This document shows, piece by piece, positions 35,973 through 45,119 of a stretch of 64,000 nucleotides of DNA. Below the pieces are notes generated by a model. The model saw only the letters and a list, made by a program, of their open reading frames with translations, searched no databases and was not told where the DNA came from. Where the stretch lies: assembly GCF_001244545.1 (NCBI RefSeq), contig NZ_LN852694.1:713747-777746 (forward strand). Direction: 5' to 3'. How positions within the stretch are numbered: position 1 is the stretch's first letter; the number at the start of each line of letters is the position of its first letter. Position numbers and translations under genes: made by a program. This DNA comes from Candidatus Stoquefichus sp. SB1. GTDB taxonomy: Bacteria > Bacillota_I > Bacilli_A > Erysipelotrichales > Coprobacillaceae.

Positions 35973-36003
35973 TTGACTCTTCCCTAACAGGAAGGTTTAT
36001 GAT
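35973..36003 (+). promoter_or_regulatory. MerR-type promoter upstream of the UvrA-like gene
   Basis: A -35 TTGACT (35973-35978) and -10 TATGAT (35998-36003) are 19 bases apart, two more than optimal. The spacer contains the dyad CTTCC (35979-35983) and GGAAG (35990-35994). A 19-base spacer with a central dyad is the hallmark of promoters activated by DNA-twisting MerR family proteins such as TipA or BmrR. No MerR gene is in this window; the adjacent regulator is of the AraC type. Confidence 0.7.
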
Positions 36004-36058
36004 GAATATGATACAGACTGGTATCAAAAATATTATGAATAAAGAGAGGAGTTTTTTT

Positions 36059-38311
36059 ATGTCTCATAAAGATTACATAACAATTCAAGGATTAACTCAA
36101 AACAACTTAAAAAATGTATCTTTAAAAATACCTAAAGAGAAAATTGTTGTTTTTACAGGGGTCTCAGGATCAGGAAAATCAAGTATCGTTTTTGATACAA
36201 TCGCAGCAGAAAGTCAGCGACAAATGAATGAAACATATACAGCATTTATTCGAGGAAGATTACCAAAATATAGAAAACCAAAAGTTGAGTTGATTGATAA
36301 CTTATCTCCATCAGTGATTATCGATCAGGCACGTTTAGGTGGAAATGCACGTTCAACTGTTGGAACAATTAGTGATATGTATTCTGCACTACGTTTGCTT
36401 TTTTCACGTATTGGCGTCCCACATGTAGGAAGTGCATCACATTTTTCATTTAACAATCCTAATGGCATGTGTCCAACATGTTCGGGAATCGGAAAAGTAT
36501 TAGATATTGATATTAATGAAGTCATTGACTTAGAAAAGAGTTTAAATGAAGACATGTTAGATTTACCCGCTTATCATGTTGGAAATTGGTATTGGAAACA
36601 ATATGCTGAAAGTGGTTTATTTGATCTTGATAAAAAATGGAAAGATTATACTCAACAGGAAAAAAACTTACTCCTTTATGGTTCTTATGAAAAAAACGGT
36701 GAGCGTGTAAATAAAAAGATAGAAGGAATCTATAATCATTTCAATCGTTTATTAATCAAAAGAGATTTATCACATTCTAGTGACACAACACTCTTAAAAT
36801 TAAAAAGAATTGTCAAAGAATATGAATGTCCAGATTGTCATGGGAAACGTTTGAATTCCTTATCACTTACATGTCAAATTCAAGGTTATCATATCATGGA
36901 TATGTGTGATATGGAATTTACCAAACTGCGAGATGTTTTAAAAGATATAACAGATCCACGTGCTGAAACAATTATCCAAACATTAATTGCAACATTGACA
37001 AGAATGATTGATATTGGATTACCTTATTTAAGCCTTAATCGTGAGACAACAACCCTTTCAGGTGGTGAAGCACAACGATTAAAATTAGTAAGATATATGG
37101 GTAGTTCATTAACTGGTCTTATTTATATATTTGATGAACCTAGCACTGGAATGCATCCACGTGATGTATATCGCATGACAAAACTTCTGCAAAGTTTAAG
37201 AAACAAAGGAAATACTGTTCTGGTTGTAGAACATGATAAAGATGTGATTTCTATCGCAGATGAAATTATTGATGTTGGACCTCATGCTGGTCGATACGGT
37301 GGAGAAATCTTATATCAGGGAAGTTATCATCAACTTTTAGAATCAAATACATTAACAGGAAATGCTATGCGTGAACATATCGGTATTAAAGAAAATCCAA
37401 GACCTGTACACTCATATCTCCCTATCCGCAATGCTCAATTGCATAATCTTAAAAATGTATCTGTAGATATTCCTGAAAATGTATTATGTGTTGTAACAGG
37501 CGTTGCTGGTTCTGGTAAATCCAGTCTGTTTAGAAATGTGTTTGCTAAGGAATATGAAGAACGTGTTATCATTGTTGATCAATCTTCAGTCACAGCAACC
37601 AATCGTTCAACACCTGTTTCTTTCATGGGCTTTTTTGATGATATTAGAAAACTCATGGCACAAGAGAATCAAGTATCAGCTTCGCTCTTTTCGTTTAATA
37701 GTAAAGGAGCATGCCCAGTGTGTAAAGGAAAAGGTAAAATCACTGTTGAACTTGTTTATATGGATCCAGTCACAACAACTTGTGAAGCATGCAACGGAAA
37801 TCGTTATAGTGAGGAAGCTTTGTCATACCAATATCATGGAAAAAATATTATGGAAATTTTAAAGATGACAGTCGAAGAAGCAGCAGAATTCTTCTTGGAA
37901 CATCAAAAGATTGCAAAGAAAATCAATGCCATGATGGAAGTTGGATTATCTTATCTCTCTCTTGGTCAACCTCTTTCAACGCTTTCTGGAGGTGAACTGC
38001 AAAGAATCAAGTTAGCTAAACATCTTAATCAAAAAGGAAATATTTACTTGTTAGATGAACCAACCACAGGATTACATGCTTCTGACGTTAAAAATATTAT
38101 GAAACTTTTAGATCAATTTGTTGTTCAAGGAAATACAGTCATTGTGATTGAACATAATCTTGATGTTATGAAATTAGCAGATTATATTATTGATGTAGGA
38201 CCAGATGGAGGAACAGCAGGGGGAGAAGTCGTTTTCACTGGAACACCACAGGAAATGGTTGAAACTGCTCAAACAATCACTGCTAAATATCTTAGAAGAT
38301 CTTTGCAATAA
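36059..38311 (+). CDS. UvrA-like (UvrA2/DrrC-type) ABC ATPase
   Basis: This 750-residue protein is a UvrA paralogue, shorter than UvrA (about 940). It has two ABC units: Walker A GVSGSGKSS near the start with signature TTLSGGEAQRLKLVR, and a second Walker A GVAGSGKSS with STLSGGELQRIKLAKHL and LLDEPTTGLH. Zinc modules are seen as CPTCSGIGK, CPDCHGK, CPVCKGKGK and CEACNGNR. Short UvrA2 proteins are linked to resistance against DNA-damaging drugs (daunorubicin DrrC type) rather than general repair. ATG 36059 follows GAGAGGAG. The promoter upstream is of MerR type, and the flanking genes encode GyrI-like domains. Confidence 0.93.
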   Translation: MSHKDYITIQGLTQNNLKNVSLKIPKEKIVVFTGVSGSGKSSIVFDTIAAESQRQMNETYTAFIRGRLPKYRKPKVELIDNLSPSVIIDQARLGGNARSTVGTISDMYSALRLLFSRIGVPHVGSASHFSFNNPNGMCPTCSGIGKVLDIDINEVIDLEKSLNEDMLDLPAYHVGNWYWKQYAESGLFDLDKKWKDYTQQEKNLLLYGSYEKNGERVNKKIEGIYNHFNRLLIKRDLSHSSDTTLLKLKRIVKEYECPDCHGKRLNSLSLTCQIQGYHIMDMCDMEFTKLRDVLKDITDPRAETIIQTLIATLTRMIDIGLPYLSLNRETTTLSGGEAQRLKLVRYMGSSLTGLIYIFDEPSTGMHPRDVYRMTKLLQSLRNKGNTVLVVEHDKDVISIADEIIDVGPHAGRYGGEILYQGSYHQLLESNTLTGNAMREHIGIKENPRPVHSYLPIRNAQLHNLKNVSVDIPENVLCVVTGVAGSGKSSLFRNVFAKEYEERVIIVDQSSVTATNRSTPVSFMGFFDDIRKLMAQENQVSASLFSFNSKGACPVCKGKGKITVELVYMDPVTTTCEACNGNRYSEEALSYQYHGKNIMEILKMTVEEAAEFFLEHQKIAKKINAMMEVGLSYLSLGQPLSTLSGGELQRIKLAKHLNQKGNIYLLDEPTTGLHASDVKNIMKLLDQFVVQGNTVIVIEHNLDVMKLADYIIDVGPDGGTAGGEVVFTGTPQEMVETAQTITAKYLRRSLQ

Positions 38312-38462
38312 AGTACTCATTTATATCATCAATCATAAGTTATTTAGTAAAAATCCATATGTTTGAATATTCATTTGAAAATAGGAGAGTGAATTGTGTT
38401 ATAATCTCATAAGATATATTAAGTAAGCAATCATGATGAAGTTTAAGAAAGTGAGTAGAATA

Positions 38463-38954
38463 ATGAATTATAGAATACAAACATTGGATGAGTTTTTAAT
38501 CATTGGTCAAGAGATAGAATTGACAAATTCACAAAGACAAAACATACAAATAAGCACCTCATTTTGGAGACGATTTAATACAAATTTAAAGACATTTCAT
38601 TTGTCACAATCTGGGCATTGGATCAAGTATGCATTAATGGAAAGACGACAAGGAAGATTATACTATTTTTGTGCAATTCCACAAACGTCATATATTCCTC
38701 ATGGATTTGTATCAAGACGCATACAATCACATCAATATATGATCGTTGAACATATTGGTCCTATGAATCAAATTTATCAAACATATGGTAAAATATATGA
38801 AAAGATACTGCCTGAAAGTCAGTATATACCTATCAAAAATGATTTTATCCACTTTGAAAAATATGATTATCGTTTTCATTGGAACAGAAATGATTCAGTT
38901 ATTGAAATATGGATACCAGTACAAGATAAAAACATTGATAATATATTGAAATAA
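38463..38954 (+). CDS. Stand-alone GyrI-like small-molecule-binding protein
   Basis: This 163-residue protein is a GyrI-like domain without DNA-binding part. It begins MNYRIQTLDEFLIIGQEIEL, has WIKYALMERRQG and ends with the family strand VIEIWIPV. Such proteins bind toxic small molecules, and some GyrI-like proteins hydrolyse cyclopropane-containing DNA alkylators. It follows the UvrA-like gene by about 150 bases and is followed by a terminator. ATG 38463 is preferred; an in-frame ATG at 38433 would add ten residues. Its location beside a UvrA2 and an AraC-GyrI regulator suggests a shared genotoxin response. Confidence 0.8.
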   Translation: MNYRIQTLDEFLIIGQEIELTNSQRQNIQISTSFWRRFNTNLKTFHLSQSGHWIKYALMERRQGRLYYFCAIPQTSYIPHGFVSRRIQSHQYMIVEHIGPMNQIYQTYGKIYEKILPESQYIPIKNDFIHFEKYDYRFHWNRNDSVIEIWIPVQDKNIDNILK

Positions 38955-38955
38955 G

Positions 38956-38980
38956 AACTAACTTAAGGGTTAGTTTTTTT
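38956..38980 (+). terminator. Terminator after the GyrI-like gene
   Basis: AACTAAC (38956-38962) pairs with GTTAGTT (38969-38975), followed by a T-run. Confidence 0.8.
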
Positions 38981-39031
38981 GACAAAATAAAAGTATATAC
39001 CTCAAGATATATACTTATTGTCAATTGAAAT

Positions 39032-39937
39032 TTATTGATAAAACGCTTTTAAGAATTTCATATATTTAATTATCCAATCTGATTTCCACCAGTTCTTAGT
39101 GATAGCCCATTGTTCAGGATAATCATCCCATGACCATGTAATTGCCCAAGTTCCATCAGCTTCTTGAGTATCTAAAATAAACTCACATTCAAACTGACAT
39201 ATCTTTTGATTATATTCATAGAAATCACTTGTTTGAGAACTTATAAATAGGGATGGTTTACAGACATATTCAATTGCCCATTTTGAAGTATCATAAGTGA
39301 TAATATGTTGAATTTGTTGTGTTAATAATGTTTTCAATTCTTTCATGTCTAAAAGTTCAGTAAGTTGACACTCTTGCAGATATTCATATAATTCTACGAA
39401 ACATGAAACAGTGTGCATAGATTCTAATGGGAAATGGTCTTTAAAATAACTGAATGCTTCTTGAGCTAATTGGCAAGCCAAGATATAAATCTGACTGTCT
39501 TCATTTGCATATTTAAGAATAAATCCAATAAGACATGCAGTTGGATTATATGAAAGCTCTTGCTGCGAGTCATAATCCCACCATGGAGCATGAGGATAGT
39601 CATTGTTACTCACAACAGTATTAGCCCAAGTATGTCCATTAAAATCTTTCCCAGATGACAGATATTTAAGAATGCCTAAAACAATAGGGTGATTTTTATC
39701 CTCTAACTGAATTTCTTTAATGATTTCTGTAGCTACCCATGTTTGAACTGGTGCAGAATGAGGATTCCAGCAATCAGGTTCTAATGCATGAGCAAACCCA
39801 CCATCCTCATTTTGATATGTAGACAACGCTTCTAAAACCGCTTCTTTTGAGCCATTTTCAAATAAATATTTCCATCTTGCTATATCAATAGGTCTTGCAT
39901 TTTTATAAATAAAATCTCTTGCTTTTTCATAGTACAT
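39032..39937 (-). CDS. Prenyltransferase/squalene-cyclase-like alpha-toroid protein
   Basis: This 301-residue protein has repeats of the QEDGGFAH kind found in alpha/alpha toroid folds (TYQNEDGGFAHALEPDCWNP, DTQEADGTWAITWSWDDYP). These are typical of terpene-cyclase-like proteins in Firmicutes that lack known substrates. It has no signal peptide. No catalytic DxDD motif of squalene cyclases is evident, so a cyclase reaction cannot be claimed. The start at 39937 follows GGAGGTTAT eight bases upstream. It forms the end of a minus-strand group. Confidence 0.75.
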   Translation of the reverse strand: MYYEKARDFIYKNARPIDIARWKYLFENGSKEAVLEALSTYQNEDGGFAHALEPDCWNPHSAPVQTWVATEIIKEIQLEDKNHPIVLGILKYLSSGKDFNGHTWANTVVSNNDYPHAPWWDYDSQQELSYNPTACLIGFILKYANEDSQIYILACQLAQEAFSYFKDHFPLESMHTVSCFVELYEYLQECQLTELLDMKELKTLLTQQIQHIITYDTSKWAIEYVCKPSLFISSQTSDFYEYNQKICQFECEFILDTQEADGTWAITWSWDDYPEQWAITKNWWKSDWIIKYMKFLKAFYQ

Positions 39938-39967
39938 GTTTATAACCTCCATTGATTCATTATAGCA

Positions 39968-40690
39968 TTAAAATAATCTTTTTCCATTTAGAATATTGAT
40001 ACCAAATTCTTTTGCAACAGTTGTTTGTTGAAATGGATTGATTTTTTTGATTATATCATTTTGTTTAAAAAGTGAACCAGTGTTCTTAAACCAAAAAGTT
40101 ACATTTGCTTGGATACATTGTTCACGAATATCAAGAATTCAATCATAATCACAAATGCGTGCTTCTTTTGCTGTTTCACCACCAACTGTCACATGTTCTA
40201 CACCTTCAAGATAGGGTATTAAATCAATGGCTTCTAAAAGTGGTGCACAGGCAATAAAACGTCTTTTTATAGGATAAGATAAAAACAATGGCAGTCTATA
40301 ATCAGCAATTTCCTGATTTTCAACAGTACATCCAATATTGACATTATCATATCCTTCACCCCAATCTGATGGCAGTGAGACAAGAAAACGATCAATTCTT
40401 TTTGTTAAAATTAAAAATTCTATATCTTGTCTTTGTTTAATGATTTGCCAAACTTCTTTACGCCATTCATCTGCTTCAGGAAGAAAAAAGTCAGTTGCAA
40501 AACATGTTGCAAGAATCTTATTTCCCTTAATATTATATTCACCTTTTGCATTCATTCTTATAGGCCAATCAAATTTATCTGTCTTTGTTATAGTATTTTG
40601 ACCATAACGCTTAGCATGCGGTCCATAGTAATAACAATTTGTACATCCATCACTGATTTGATGACATCCACTCCATGGTTCCCAATTCAT
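39968..40690 (-). pseudogene. DUF5131 (phage Gp37/Gp68-like) radical-SAM-type protein, interrupted by TGA
   Basis: From 40690 the reading is a clear DUF5131 protein: MNWEPWSGCHQISDGCTNCY with three cysteines of a likely iron-sulphur site, FATDFFLPEADEWR, ILTKRIDRF, NVNIGCTVENQEIADYRLP and VTVGGETAKEAR. After CDYD a TGA (40139-40141) replaces the tryptophan expected in the family (DYDW then LDIR). The same frame continues with a normal family C-terminus (LDIREQC, NVTFWFKNTGSLF) to TAA at 39968-39970. It is a single-base nonsense mutation in an otherwise complete gene, or a base error. Confidence 0.85.
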
Positions 40691-40742
40691 AGATAGCCTC
40701 CTTTTTGATTAATTGCATTTTCATGATGATAAGGATAATTGA

Positions 40743-41150
40743 CTATACTCCTGATGCATCATTTAATTCAAATAAATTCCCCTCAGGATCTCTAAAATAA
40801 GTACAACGCATACCCCAATCTTCAATATATTGAGGTTCACCTATAAATGGAACACCCGCTTCTTTTAAACGCAAATAATCTCCATCTAAATCATGTGATG
40901 GAATCACTGCCACAAGAGTGTCTGTAGGTCTATCACCATCTGGTTGCTGATAACCTTGAAACATCGGCATGGCATCACCTAAAAATATAGCAAAACATGG
41001 TGGTGTATCAGGACTCACTGCAAATGAAGTATAAGGTCCATTTCTATCGCCCCAAACAGGTATCAAACCCATTTTCTCAGTATAAAAATCATAACACTCA
41101 CCATAATTTTTTCTAACTAGAATACGAACAGTTGTTTCATTAAATTTCAT
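40743..41150 (-). CDS. VOC (glyoxalase/bleomycin resistance) superfamily protein
   Basis: This 135-residue protein has the paired beta-alpha-beta-beta-beta modules of the VOC fold. The segments KNYGECYDFYTEKMGLIPVW, DLDGDYLRLKEAGVPFIGEP and CTYFRDPEGNLFELND are typical, with the last containing the metal-site glutamate. The exact activity (glyoxalase, drug binding or dioxygenase) cannot be told. The start follows GAGAGATTATAGAG. It is transcribed in the same direction as the DUF5131 gene. Confidence 0.9.
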   Translation of the reverse strand: MKFNETTVRILVRKNYGECYDFYTEKMGLIPVWGDRNGPYTSFAVSPDTPPCFAIFLGDAMPMFQGYQQPDGDRPTDTLVAVIPSHDLDGDYLRLKEAGVPFIGEPQYIEDWGMRCTYFRDPEGNLFELNDASGV

Positions 41151-41309
41151 CTCTATAATCTCTCTTTCTTTTTAGCTTATAGAAATATTATAACGTAATC
41201 AATTCTTTGATTTATTGTAAAAATTGGACATATTATTCTAAAATACAATTACCAACCTTTATCCTAATATCAGAAAGTAGAAGCAACATATTCGCATAAA
41301 ATCAAACTG

Positions 41310-41339
41310 ATTTCAAAACATCATATGTTGATATTAAAC
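41310..41339 (-). repeat. Orphan CRISPR repeat, minus orientation
   Basis: Read on the minus strand this is a full 30-base repeat, with T at position 9 and G at position 18, the hybrid version shared by the other orphan repeats. It is unmutated but has no neighbours at spacer distance. It lies in a 250-base gap between two minus-strand genes that otherwise holds nothing I recognise. Confidence 0.85.
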
Positions 41340-41403
41340 AATATGAAAGCGATGATTATCCAATTATATATCATGCCATCAACTGAATGTTTCTATAAAA
41401 TCA

Positions 41404-41934
41404 CTATTCATCTATCTTTATTTTCCATAAACGTCTTTTGGTTTTCACTGCATATTTGAGTTCATATGAACTCTCACCTTTTTTCATAGCAGTCATGATG
41501 TCTTGGATTTCTTTTTTGATATTCTCTTCATTATCATACCAGCCTAAAACTGTCGTATGTTCACCCCAAAATGAATTGCCATCAACACCAAATAAAGCAT
41601 ATTTAGGTTCATTGTCTTTGGTTTTAAACATATGTGAAGATAATATTTTATAACAATTGACAATAGACTTTCCATCATAAGAAGAAATTAAAATCCTACC
41701 TGAACAATCATTCTCTTGATGCTGACTATTATTGATAATCTCATCTGCCATTAAGCTGTCCAAAGAAATATTCAATTGACTTGATAAAACTAATAATTTT
41801 TCTACTTCTGGATAGCCAATACCTTGTTCCCACTTAGAAACTGCCTGACGACTTACATTTAATAAATCAGCCAGTTCTTCTTGAGAAAGACCTTTTTTCT
41901 TTCTCATCTCTTTTAAATTATCTGCGAATGCCAT
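41404..41934 (-). CDS. XRE family transcriptional regulator
   Basis: This 176-residue protein has an N-terminal helix-turn-helix (KGLSQEELADLLNVSRQAVS) with KWEQGIGYPEVEKLLVLS. An unidentified C-terminal domain (about 75-176) contains GRILISSYDGKSIVNCYKI and GEHTTVLGWYDNEENIKKE, probably a sensor part. The start follows GGAGGAATG. No target gene is evident; it is divergent from the ROK-like regulator. Confidence 0.9.
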   Translation of the reverse strand: MAFADNLKEMRKKKGLSQEELADLLNVSRQAVSKWEQGIGYPEVEKLLVLSSQLNISLDSLMADEIINNSQHQENDCSGRILISSYDGKSIVNCYKILSSHMFKTKDNEPKYALFGVDGNSFWGEHTTVLGWYDNEENIKKEIQDIMTAMKKGESSYELKYAVKTKRRLWKIKIDE

Positions 41935-42186
41935 ATTTCATTCCTCCATCCTTTTTCATATCTCATTATAACTGAAAAGAGACAATCTATCTACCAACTT
42001 GAAATTGCATTGACGCAACTTGAAGTTGTAGTGGGACATTGTTATCCTTTTATCATATATACTTCAATATGCTGAAGATGAAATCATAATCTTTTTCATT
42101 TTATGAAATTATATATGCATTCTTTTATAAACAATGTATACTATGTATATAAAGATTCGTCAAGTGTTGATGAAAGGTGGTGAACT

Positions 42187-43164
42187 ATGTATAAGTCAAA
42201 AGGATTAAAAAATATTAGTATTCAAAAAGTAAAAGATTATTTTATTGAAAACAAATATGCTACCAAAAATCAAATTGCTGAAGAAACACATCTGTCACAT
42301 GCAACAATTACCAATATTCTTAAAGAACTTTTAGAAAATCAATTTATTGTGAGAGTTGAAGATTGTGAATCAACGGGTGGCAGAAAAGCAAAGCAATATA
42401 AAATCTGTGGTTCATTTATGTCATTTGGTCTTATTGATTTAAGAGTACAAAATCAAATGATCCATGTTGAATGTCAAATTGTAGATTTAGACTTTGTCAT
42501 CATAGAAAGACTGAAATATCAGTTTGATACTTTAGATCTGAATATGTTGACACACTTGATTCAGGAGATTAATGAAAAGCATCATATTCAATATCTTGGA
42601 ATGTCTTTGCCAGCAATTGTCGCCAATGGAAAAATTGAGAAATCTGATATAGAATCACTTGATGGTGTAGAATTACAAAAACATATAGAATCAGTTTGTG
42701 GGATTCATACAAGAATTGAAAATGATGTCAATACAGTTATGCTTGGGTACATTCATACCCATGTTATAGAAAGTCAGTCAATCGCTTTTGTTTATCAGCC
42801 TGATAACCATCATAGTGGCTGTGGGTTATATATCAATAATTCAATTCTCTATGGAGCAACACATTTTGCTGGTGAACTGGCTTATTTACCTAATGGAACA
42901 TTAGAGGAACAGGAAAAGTTATTAAAAAATGAACCATTATCATTACTTGTGAAACAAGTTGCAAGTATTATTGCAATTATCAATCCTTCGTTATTAATTC
43001 TCTATACACCTTGTGTAGAAAAGACTGCTTTTTTAGAGGCTATTCAAAAATGTATTCCTATTCAGCATCTTCCAGAGTTTCAGTTTATCAATGAAATGGA
43101 GAGTTATGTTTTTGAAGGATTATCATCTTTATGTATAGAAAGTTCAAGATATCAAAGAAAATAA
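42187..43164 (+). CDS. ROK-like transcriptional regulator
   Basis: This 325-residue protein has an N-terminal winged helix (NKYATKNQIAEETHLSHATI, residues about 18-45) and a ROK-type C-terminal domain (GMSLPAIVANGKIE, HFAGELAYLPNG). The ATP-site DxGGT motif and the zinc cluster CxCGxxGC are missing, so it should bind a sugar ligand but have no kinase activity. The ribosome site AAAGGTGGTG is strong. It precedes a PHP-domain gene and a HAD phosphatase gene and probably regulates them. Confidence 0.85.
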   Translation: MYKSKGLKNISIQKVKDYFIENKYATKNQIAEETHLSHATITNILKELLENQFIVRVEDCESTGGRKAKQYKICGSFMSFGLIDLRVQNQMIHVECQIVDLDFVIIERLKYQFDTLDLNMLTHLIQEINEKHHIQYLGMSLPAIVANGKIEKSDIESLDGVELQKHIESVCGIHTRIENDVNTVMLGYIHTHVIESQSIAFVYQPDNHHSGCGLYINNSILYGATHFAGELAYLPNGTLEEQEKLLKNEPLSLLVKQVASIIAIINPSLLILYTPCVEKTAFLEAIQKCIPIQHLPEFQFINEMESYVFEGLSSLCIESSRYQRK

Positions 43165-43178
43165 AAGGAGAGAAGAAA

Positions 43179-44069
43179 ATGAAAAATTATATCGATTTAC
43201 ACATGCATTCAAAATATTCAGATGATGGACAGTTTACACCATCAGAGTTGGTTCATCAATGTGTAGAAGCAGGAATTAAGATTATGGCTATTGCTGATCA
43301 CAATAGTGTAAAAGCCATTGATGAAGAAATTAAATGTTGTCAAGAATTAGGTATCAAGTGCATTCCAGCCGTAGAAATTGATTGTACATTTCAAGGTGTT
43401 AATTTACATGTTGTAGGATATGGTATGGATTATCATCAAGAAGAGATCAAAGCATTAGAAGAAAATGTTCTTAAACAAGAATTAAGTTGCTCAAATCAAA
43501 AATTAGAATTAACAAATGCTTTAGGGTTTGATTTAAAGAAAGAAGATTTAGATGCAGTGAGTGATAATGGTGTTTGGACAGGAGAAATGTTTGGAGAAGT
43601 CCTTTTAGCAAAAGAAGAATATAAAGACCATGAGTTGTTAAAACCATATCGAGAAGGTGGAGAAAGAAGTGATAATCCATTTGTTAATTTCTATTGGGAT
43701 TTCTATGCTCAAGGAAAGCCTTGTTATACTGAAATTGTTTTTCCAACGCTTCAAGAAACAATTGATCTGATTCATAAATTTGGTGGAAAAGCTGTTTTGG
43801 CTCATCCCGGTAATAACTTAAAAGATAAATATGAATTGTTTGATGAAATGGTGAAAATCGGGCTTGATGGAGTGGAAGCATTTAGCAGTTATCATAGTCT
43901 AGAAGCAATTGAATACTTCTATAACAAAAGCAAAGAATATAATCTTTTAGTGACTTGTGGGAGTGATTATCATGGGAAAACAAAGCCATCTATTCACTTA
44001 GGTGGGTCACAATGTTCAATTGATCAGTCTTTGATTGAAGAACAACTCAAACAAAATGGTTTATTATAA
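43179..44069 (+). CDS. PHP domain metal-dependent phosphoesterase
   Basis: This 296-residue protein has the PHP motifs YIDLHMHSKYSDDGQF, MAIADHNSV, VEIDCTF, VLAHPG and VTCGSDYHGK, a full set of metal ligands. Family members hydrolyse phosphorylated nucleotides or sugars. The start at 43179 follows AGGAGAGAAG and overlaps neither neighbour. It lies between a ROK-like regulator and a HAD phosphatase, suggesting a small sugar-phosphate pathway. Confidence 0.92.
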   Translation: MKNYIDLHMHSKYSDDGQFTPSELVHQCVEAGIKIMAIADHNSVKAIDEEIKCCQELGIKCIPAVEIDCTFQGVNLHVVGYGMDYHQEEIKALEENVLKQELSCSNQKLELTNALGFDLKKEDLDAVSDNGVWTGEMFGEVLLAKEEYKDHELLKPYREGGERSDNPFVNFYWDFYAQGKPCYTEIVFPTLQETIDLIHKFGGKAVLAHPGNNLKDKYELFDEMVKIGLDGVEAFSSYHSLEAIEYFYNKSKEYNLLVTCGSDYHGKTKPSIHLGGSQCSIDQSLIEEQLKQNGLL

Positions 44070-44081
44070 GGAGACAAGAAT

Positions 44082-44897
44082 ATGAGTGTTAAAGTCATTG
44101 CAGTAGATATGGATGGAACTTTCTTAACAAGTGACAACCAGTATAATAAAGAAAAGTTTATGCAACAATATGCATATATGAAAGAAAATGATATACATTT
44201 TGTTGTTGCAAGTGGAAATCAATATTATCAGCTTCGTTCTTTCTTTCCAGAAATTCAAAAAGAAATCACTTTTATTGCTGAAAATGGGGGTTATATCGTT
44301 GATCAAGATGAAGATATCTTTGTAGCTCAATTAAAAGCAGGAGAATTAGAACAAGTTCTAGATGCAATTGAACAATATCCTGAAATCAAGAAAATTGTTT
44401 GTGGGAAAAACAGTGCATATATCAATGAGTCAGTAGATGACGATTATTTTCATCGTTTAAATTTCTATTATCCAAGAATGAAACGTGTAGCTCATTTTAA
44501 AGATTTAAATGATTCTATTTTTAAAGTTTTCTTGAGTTGTAATGAGGATAATTTTGAAATGATTTTAAATGAATTAAAAGAAAAAATTGGACATATTATG
44601 ACACCTGTGGATTGTGGTCATTTTGGAATTGATTTGATTATCCCAGGAATTAATAAAGCGCATGGTATTCAACTGTTAATGGAAAAGTGGAATATTGCTG
44701 ATGAAGATGTTATGGCTTTTGGAGATAGCGGAAATGATATAGAGATGCTAGAACATGCAACATATAGTTTTGCAATGGCTAATGCTAAAGACTCAGTCAA
44801 AGCTGTTTCTAAGTATACGATTTCATCAAATAATGATGGTGGTGTTTTAGAGGCTATTGATTGGCTTATCAATAAAGAGCAGATGTTTCAAGACTAA
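44082..44897 (+). CDS. Cof-type HAD family phosphatase
   Basis: This 271-residue protein has the HAD nucleophile motif AVDMDGTFLTSDN, motif II in FVVASGNQYYQL, and motif IV FGDSGNDIEMLEHA. The long C2 cap domain (about residues 85-195) marks the Cof subgroup, which acts on sugar phosphates or flavin precursors. It lies 12 bases after the PHP gene with GGAGACAAG as ribosome site, so it is the last gene of that operon before a terminator. Confidence 0.93.
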   Translation: MSVKVIAVDMDGTFLTSDNQYNKEKFMQQYAYMKENDIHFVVASGNQYYQLRSFFPEIQKEITFIAENGGYIVDQDEDIFVAQLKAGELEQVLDAIEQYPEIKKIVCGKNSAYINESVDDDYFHRLNFYYPRMKRVAHFKDLNDSIFKVFLSCNEDNFEMILNELKEKIGHIMTPVDCGHFGIDLIIPGINKAHGIQLLMEKWNIADEDVMAFGDSGNDIEMLEHATYSFAMANAKDSVKAVSKYTISSNNDGGVLEAIDWLINKEQMFQD

Positions 44898-44911
44898 TCA
44901 ATATTAAATTT

Positions 44912-44946
44912 GACTTATGAGATTGAAAACTTATAAGTCTTTTTTA
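44912..44946 (+). terminator. Terminator of the ROK-PHP-HAD operon
   Basis: GACTTAT (44912-44918) pairs with ATAAGTC (44933-44939), followed by a T-run. Confidence 0.75.
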
Positions 44947-45119
44947 TTGTACTAATTGTGTTAACATAAGTAACATATAAATTGGATAATTAAAAAAATT
45001 TCATCTTACTTTTTATATTCATGAATAAGATCAATATCATTAGGATGTTTTTTGATTTCTAAATCATTAACACTCATCATCAAAAGTAAGATGAATATCA
45101 CTTTTATAAAAAGATATTT

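Noticed and set aside
37503-37862. 119-residue plus-strand frame inside the UvrA-like gene
   Set aside because: It is a shadow frame within a well-conserved coding region.
33440-40690. Possible use of TGA as a sense codon, since TGA occurs at Cys, Arg and Trp positions in the nagA and DUF5131 relics
   Set aside because: Intact genes use TGG for Trp throughout and some end in TGA (for example the gene ending at 7404); the nagA relic also has TAA and TAG stops, so decay explains it.
44898-45119. Possible small gene in the gap after the HAD phosphatase
   Set aside because: Only a terminator is supported; no frame has a start and ribosome site.
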